The position numbers and the translations under genes are program-made. DNA of 8,350 nt from an uncultured Pirellulaceae bacterium (GTDB lineage: Bacteria > Planctomycetota > Planctomycetia > Pirellulales > Pirellulaceae), in assembly GCA_934255105.1 (NCBI GenBank), contig CAKQNH010000167.1:1-8350 (forward strand). Reading direction: 5' to 3'. Below, piece after piece: positions 4,975-8,350 of the stretch (within the stretch, counting starts at the first letter, position 1; each line of letters starts with the position of its first letter). Below the pieces are notes generated by a model. It was given only the letters and a program-made list of their open reading frames with translations. It had not been told where the DNA came from and ran no database searches.

Positions 4975-6437
4975 GCTTCAGCCTCTTCCTCTTCTTCGTC
5001 TTCGACGATTTCTTCGGGTTCATCCGGCGTCGGTGGCGGTGGCGGTGGCGTCGTAATACCCAGCTCGCGCATTACTGAAAGTTCACGTGCTCGCTGACGC
5101 AGCTCAGTTTCCCAGTCGAGTCCCTGCTTGCCGTATTCACGGGCTAGCGTGGTCGTGTGGTGCGCCAGTTCAACAGCTTGACCGTCTGCCTCTTTCTTGC
5201 GGTCGACATGACCGGGCGACGCCCAGCGCCAGCCCCATTCGAAGTCGGCTGCGTGCTGCACAAACAGCTCAGGCAGAAAGGCTGGAATAAGAAGTGCCTC
5301 GTCTAACCACGCCTCTAAGATGCGGTCCAGGCAATCGCGCTCTAGGATAAGTGCGCGGTCGACTTCCACTTGCCGATTGAACGCTTGCAGATCCAGTCGG
5401 CCTGAGCTGTAGTTGTATTTGGATGCATCGCCTAAGGCCAATACTGCTGGGACGCCCAAGCATCGCGCAATCTCTCGCAAAATTGCTTTGACGAACTCGT
5501 CATACGTCGCGTTGGGGTGCTCTGCTTTGAGCTGTGCCAGCCGCATCCCGCCTGGGACCGAAAGCATTGCCCCACGCTCGAATGGTATGCGGTCCCATGG
5601 AGCGTAGGCACCGCTAGTTTCGTCGCCATGGGGCGCATGGTCACCGTATATGATGGCTGCGAAGTCGGCGGCTGTCTCCGCTGCCGTAATCGTCGACAAA
5701 GTAAACCGCCGTAGCAACGCAAACAGCGGCAGGGCCGGTGTCGTCTTCGGTATGCCCCGCAGTTGTCCAGGTCGCTCAGTGCGGAACAAGTGAATCACTT
5801 GGTCTGCATCGATCCATTCCGATGATGCAAGTGAGAAGTTATCGCCAGGGTGATCCGCTGAGAATGCGTACTCGACAACATCGCCTGCGGAATCAATCCG
5901 TACCCCAGCATCATCGCTGCCAGCTTGGTCCTCGAAGTGATCACATTCGTAGGGACGGATGTCGAGCTGCACTGGCGTATGTATACTGACGCGCCCACTG
6001 GTCAGCATTGCGAAAGCCTCGCCATCCTGATCGATGGCTAGTTGCATCGTTGCGAGCTTCTGCGCGAGTTTGCGGGTGTAAGCCCAGTTGCTCCACAATC
6101 GCTCAACCTGTTGAGTCGCCGCGCGTAGTGCGGACTGATCGATCGAAGCATCGCCGCCACGGTAGGTGAGTTGCAGCGTCGGCCCTGCCCCGACAGTATA
6201 GGCACTCAGCGTATTGAGGATGCCTCGGCAGTAAGAGTTGGAGCCCACCTCATAGCGACTGCGGTCACGCAAGCGCCGTCGAACGTGAGCACTATTGGCA
6301 GCTACCGCACTCAGGCTGTCCGCGTTCGCCCAGTGGTTGCGGTTGTCGTCATTGGTCGCGGCAGAGTCATATCGTGCGCGGATAGATCGCGACTGCGTGG
6401 TGGCTGCTATTGGCTTGCCATATTGGTCAAGAATCAA
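4971..6437 (-). CDS. Phage portal protein, lambda family (488 aa)
   Basis: The portal is a dodecameric ring at one capsid vertex through which DNA is packaged and ejected. Family signs are the N-terminal RSIRARYDSA...HWANADSLSA region, R-N-S-Y-C-R-like residues near 66-71 (SNSYCRGILNTL), DGEAFAM at 138-144, and the diagnostic HLFRTERPGQLRGIP at 216-230. A wing/stem region follows with YDEFVKAILREIARCLGVP (312-330) and YNYSSGRLDLQAF (341-353). Length is normal for the family. The start is TTG 6437, supported by a TTGA overlap with the gpW-like stop and GAGGGGG about 6 bases upstream; no suitable ATG is closer. The C-terminus (464-488) is unusual: six prolines, then a mostly acidic stretch of Glu and Asp. 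Confidence 0.95.
   Translation of the reverse strand: MILDQYGKPIAATTQSRSIRARYDSAATNDDNRNHWANADSLSAVAANSAHVRRRLRDRSRYEVGSNSYCRGILNTLSAYTVGAGPTLQLTYRGGDASIDQSALRAATQQVERLWSNWAYTRKLAQKLATMQLAIDQDGEAFAMLTSGRVSIHTPVQLDIRPYECDHFEDQAGSDDAGVRIDSAGDVVEYAFSADHPGDNFSLASSEWIDADQVIHLFRTERPGQLRGIPKTTPALPLFALLRRFTLSTITAAETAADFAAIIYGDHAPHGDETSGAYAPWDRIPFERGAMLSVPGGMRLAQLKAEHPNATYDEFVKAILREIARCLGVPAVLALGDASKYNYSSGRLDLQAFNRQVEVDRALILERDCLDRILEAWLDEALLIPAFLPELFVQHAADFEWGWRWASPGHVDRKKEADGQAVELAHHTTTLAREYGKQGLDWETELRQRARELSVMRELGITTPPPPPPTPDEPEEIVEDEEEEEAEA
5032..5049 (+). repeat. Three tandem GGTGGC units in the portal gene
   Basis: Three perfect 6-base copies, read on the coding strand as GCCACC, encode the six-proline run near the portal C-terminus. 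The Glu-rich codons after it are also repetitive. Such tracts can change length by slippage, without frame loss since the unit is 6 bases. Confidence 0.7.
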
Positions 6438-6997
6438 GCGGAACCCCCTCGGACAATCTTAGAGAACCGAATCCCACGATGCGGCTGCGCGGCTGCTTTT
6501 TGAGCAGCTAAGAATTTGGCGGCGGCAATCAAGTCGGGCAACGAATGGCTCGTGGTACTGACACCATCTACTGAGGCGCTGCGCGGACCAGCGATGGCCT
6601 CTGCTAGTGCTGCATCGACTAGTGATCCATCGGTGATAGTGGCAGGCGTAACTGGGCAGGTGACCGTTAGCGGAGCAGCGCCCACGCGAACTGTGTCAAA
6701 TAGCGGGTCGTTGCTACCAAAGATGACTCGCAGCTTGGTTTCTTTGCCAGCCGCAAAGGCCGCATTTGGTAGGCACAGTTGATACTCACCGTCTCCGATC
6801 TCAACCCATGAATTGGCGACGTAGGTGCCCGGCGTGCCCGCTACTAGGCTGACCTCGACGTAAGTGCCCGATGTCTCCAGCCGGTACGCGACCGACAGGC
6901 CCACGGCGTCGTGAGCTTGCCCTGTGATGGGGTCGTCAACTTCGTCGCGCAGGTGGACGCCGAGCAGTAGATTAGCGGCGGGGTACGGAACAAACAT
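6434..6997 (-). CDS. gpW-like head-tail joining protein with N-terminal Ig-like domain (187 aa)
   Basis: The start ATG 6997 forms TAATG with the preceding stop, and the stop overlaps the portal start as TTGA. The C-terminal 57 residues look like lambda gpW (68 aa). They have a short helix (LVDAALAEAI), a beta hairpin (ASVDGVSTTSHSL), a second helix (PDLIAAAKFLAAQKAA) and a basic end (GIRFSKIVRGG). gpW sits below the portal and joins head to tail, and in lambda W likewise directly precedes the portal gene B. Residues about 5-112 form an additional beta-rich, Ig-like domain (LLGVHLRDEVDDPITG, WVEIGDGEYQLCLP) absent from lambda gpW. The call rests on hairpin/helix pattern plus gene order. Confidence 0.75.
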   Translation of the reverse strand: MFVPYPAANLLLGVHLRDEVDDPITGQAHDAVGLSVAYRLETSGTYVEVSLVAGTPGTYVANSWVEIGDGEYQLCLPNAAFAAGKETKLRVIFGSNDPLFDTVRVGAAPLTVTCPVTPATITDGSLVDAALAEAIAGPRSASVDGVSTTSHSLPDLIAAAKFLAAQKAAAQPHRGIRFSKIVRGGSA

Positions 6998-7155
6998 TAT
7001 TCAGTCGGCTCTGTGGGCTTGATGGTAAAAATTCGCAGAATGTTGGGTGGAATAGTCCCAGCCGCCATCGATGCGAAGTATTCACGCTCTGCGATCAAGT
7101 CGCGCGACAGTTCGTAGGACTGTTCTTCGTTTGGATTTTTTTCGTCGGTCATCAT
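6997..7155 (-). CDS. Small unknown phage protein (52 aa)
   Basis: The start was set at ATG 7155 (followed by a second ATG) because GCAGGAG lies 4-5 bases upstream; a longer frame to 7212 has no such site. The 52-aa product has an acidic, Asn/Glu-rich N-terminus (MMTDEKNPNEEQSYELSRDL), a helical middle and a Pro/Thr-rich end (TIKPTEPTE). No known domain is recognised. Its stop overlaps the gpW-like start as TAATG. The ribosome site is enclosed in a strong inverted repeat, so its translation, and perhaps that of the coupled gpW-like gene, may be controlled by RNA folding. Confidence 0.65.
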   Translation of the reverse strand: MMTDEKNPNEEQSYELSRDLIAEREYFASMAAGTIPPNILRIFTIKPTEPTE

Positions 7156-7156
7156 G

Positions 7157-7190
7157 TTTCTCCTGCGCCAATCATCCCCAGCAGGAGAAA
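7157..7190 (-). promoter_or_regulatory. Hairpin that would sequester the ribosome binding site of the 52-aa gene
   Basis: A perfect 10-bp inverted repeat (TTTCTCCTGC 7157-7166, GCAGGAGAAA 7181-7190) has a 14-base spacer. On the minus-strand transcript the second arm, GCAGGAGAAA, contains the Shine-Dalgarno and ends one base before ATG 7155. Folding would hide the ribosome site. There is no U-tract after it on either strand, so a simple intrinsic terminator is unlikely. Structure is seen; the regulatory role is inferred. Confidence 0.6.
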
Positions 7191-7249
7191 AGGGTTCAAT
7201 GGCGGCGGGCACAGTAGTAGTGCCTCATGCGCCACATCTAGCACATGGC
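7191..7249 (-). other. Untranslated spacer between the 341-aa gene and the hairpin leader
   Basis: This 59-base stretch follows the TAG of the 341-aa gene, whose stop lies in an 8-bp palindrome GCCTAGGC (7248-7255). I see no convincing promoter or terminator in it. Together with the hairpin it forms the only sizeable gap in the operon. Confidence 0.4.
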
Positions 7250-8275
7250 CTAGGCGCAGCGCTCTACCGACACAGACCCTTCGGCAAGTGGCGGAAAGCC
7301 TGTTCCCTTGACGGCCCAGATAGAGACACGCATTAGCTGGTTGGCTACTGTGGTGCGGATGACGCGAACGTCTACGAAGGTCATTGGGGCAAGTGATGGA
7401 GAGAGTGAGGCAGTAGGCGAATTGGAGAATCGCCTAGCACCAAAATCGCCCAGGGCTCCCGATCCGATTTGATTCACGTTGCAGCCGCTCATCAGGGCTC
7501 GCAGTGTAGTAGGGTGTACTCCGACTTGGTAACTGATCACGATCCGATAGTCCCCAGGGTTTGCGAACTGGAGAACCTCAGCGTCGGCTGGTGCCCCGCC
7601 TGCTGTGTCTGCTACGGCTGTGACGCCCAACTCAGGCGACAGGATATTTGATGACCCTGGCGTGTAGTGTATCCATCCATTGTTGCTGCCGAAGCTATCG
7701 TCCCACTCTATTGCATTCGCGGAGTTGCGCCCCATGATCTTCATTCGGAAGATGCGGGGGATCGCGGGTGAGCTGCCGCCGCCTACACCGAGCAACACCG
7801 GCAGTAGCTTGACCGCGCTGGCATGTGGGGCTGCAAGTAGCTTGATGTCGCCGCCCGGCGTGAGTCTATGATTGGTCGCATCGGGCGTGGCTGTCAGTTC
7901 GGATGTAGAACCGCCCCCCACCTTAGCCAATGCCAACCCATGAATGACTGCCTTACCCATTGCACCATTAGCGATGGGCTCAAGCAATATCGCGGGCGTC
8001 TTGTCTGCCGCTGCGGTCAGCCCTTTGAAAAGCAGATCCACTGTGCCATCGTCTAGCATCTCAAACAGCGGATCGCCAAGCGACATGCAGTCGAACCGCG
8101 CTCGATCGCTGCCACTGTCATTGCGCAGCCAGACCCAGTGCGACTGCTGATCGTCTGGAAGCGATAGTTCCCGCACGCCTTCGCGATTGAATGACGCCTT
8201 ATTGGCCGCATCCGTCATCCGATTGAGTTCGGCTGCGCTGAGATTCAGTTTCCGCTGTCCAGGGTAGCGATACAT
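7250..8275 (-). CDS. Virion structural protein with probable C-terminal jelly-roll (341 aa)
   Basis: The start at ATG 8275 is the first in a frame closed by TAA at 8293; no clear ribosome site precedes it. Residues 1-115 include NLSAAELNRMTDAA and a beta-rich section (WVWLRNDSGSDRARFDCMSLGDPLF, PAILLEPIANGAMGKAVIHGLA). I associate this pattern with a conserved structural protein of planctomycete-type prophages. Residues about 165-341 look like a C1q/TNF- or BclA-type jelly-roll: FANPGDYRIVISYQVGV, then TFVDVRVIRTTV and MRVSIWAVKG before the final strand. Such domains form trimeric fibre tips or head fibres. It lies before gpW, where lambda has the terminase. Its precise position on the virion is unknown. 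Confidence 0.75.
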   Translation of the reverse strand: MYRYPGQRKLNLSAAELNRMTDAANKASFNREGVRELSLPDDQQSHWVWLRNDSGSDRARFDCMSLGDPLFEMLDDGTVDLLFKGLTAAADKTPAILLEPIANGAMGKAVIHGLALAKVGGGSTSELTATPDATNHRLTPGGDIKLLAAPHASAVKLLPVLLGVGGGSSPAIPRIFRMKIMGRNSANAIEWDDSFGSNNGWIHYTPGSSNILSPELGVTAVADTAGGAPADAEVLQFANPGDYRIVISYQVGVHPTTLRALMSGCNVNQIGSGALGDFGARRFSNSPTASLSPSLAPMTFVDVRVIRTTVANQLMRVSIWAVKGTGFPPLAEGSVSVERCA

Positions 8276-8350
8276 TAAGCAGGTCGTAACGATTTATTCG
8301 GTATAAATCCGTAGCGAAGGTAGATAACTTACTTCGCCAATTTTACAAAG
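8276..8350 (-). promoter_or_regulatory. Leader with two inverted repeats and a weak promoter-like pair
   Basis: Upstream of the 341-aa gene lie two perfect inverted repeats: GATTTAT / ATAAATC (8291-8297, 8303-8309, 5-base loop) and GCGAAG / CTTCGC (8314-8319, 8332-8337, 12-base spacer). On the minus strand TTGTAA (8348-8343) and TATCTA (8326-8321), 16 bases apart, are a poor sigma-70-like pair. The region is more AT-rich than the genes. A promoter with operator is possible; an end-of-gene hairpin of an unseen upstream gene is the alternative. Confidence 0.3.

Noticed and set aside
4555..5097. 180-aa plus-strand open frame with Ser- and Gly-runs
   Set aside because: The Ser and Gly runs are the reverse reading of the portal Glu and Pro codons; opposite to three well-supported genes.
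7157..7190. The 10-bp inverted repeat as an intrinsic terminator
   Set aside because: No T-run follows it on either strand, and the arm coincides with a ribosome site, which fits translational control better.
7156..7212. Longer start for the 52-aa gene at 7212
   Set aside because: The extension would read through the hairpin and ribosome site; ATG 7155 has GCAGGAG close upstream.
1..8350. tRNA genes, CRISPR arrays, insertion sequences, att sites
   Set aside because: I scanned for cloverleaf-like segments, spaced direct repeats, transposase frames and terminal repeats and saw none that stand up.

Overview
This window is the head and neck (structural) module of a tailed bacteriophage or prophage. 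Every gene I can support lies on the minus strand, so transcription runs from position 8275 towards position 1. The genes are packed as one operon, mostly with TAATG, ATGA or TTGA overlaps between stop and start codons. No chromosomal housekeeping gene, integrase, tRNA, CRISPR array or attachment site is visible, so I cannot tell a free phage from a prophage. Base composition is moderately GC-rich by eye. From memory, the combination of a gpW-like joiner, a lambda-family portal, a prohead protease fused to the major capsid protein, and a small connector with a YRW...LRLHTK signature resembles prophages of Planctomycetota and some Proteobacteria. That host guess is recall, not a search result.

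Layout in transcription order: a 75-base leader with two inverted repeats (8276-8350); a 341-aa virion-type protein with a probable jelly-roll C-terminus (7250-8275); a 94-base gap holding a perfect 10-bp inverted repeat whose second arm contains the Shine-Dalgarno sequence of the next gene; a 52-aa unknown (6997-7155); a gpW-like head-tail joining protein with an added N-terminal beta domain (6434-6997); the portal (4971-6437, TTG start); a 104-aa beta-rich possible decoration protein (4660-4974); a 57-aa unknown (4497-4670); the prohead protease/major capsid fusion (2599-4485); a connector with an Ig-like C-terminal domain (1928-2599); a tail-completion-like protein (1491-1931); a cysteine-rich protein with a fibre-tip-like beta domain (1138-1488); three small unknowns (890-1141, 492-872, 206-457); and a gene cut by the left edge (201 to 1) with a possible helix-turn-helix.

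How the parts should work together: the portal nucleates a procapsid built from the capsid protein. The protease then matures the shell, gpW-like and connector proteins close the portal vertex, and the tail-completion protein joins the tail. The most interesting point is translational control inside the protease/capsid fusion. The full-length frame starts without a visible Shine-Dalgarno and probably upstream of its first ATG. A near-perfect AAGGAG site precedes an in-frame ATG exactly at the protease/scaffold boundary (4083). This suggests a scarce protease-capsid fusion and an abundant protease-free capsid precursor made from one gene. The terminase, major tail tube and tape measure are not in the window.
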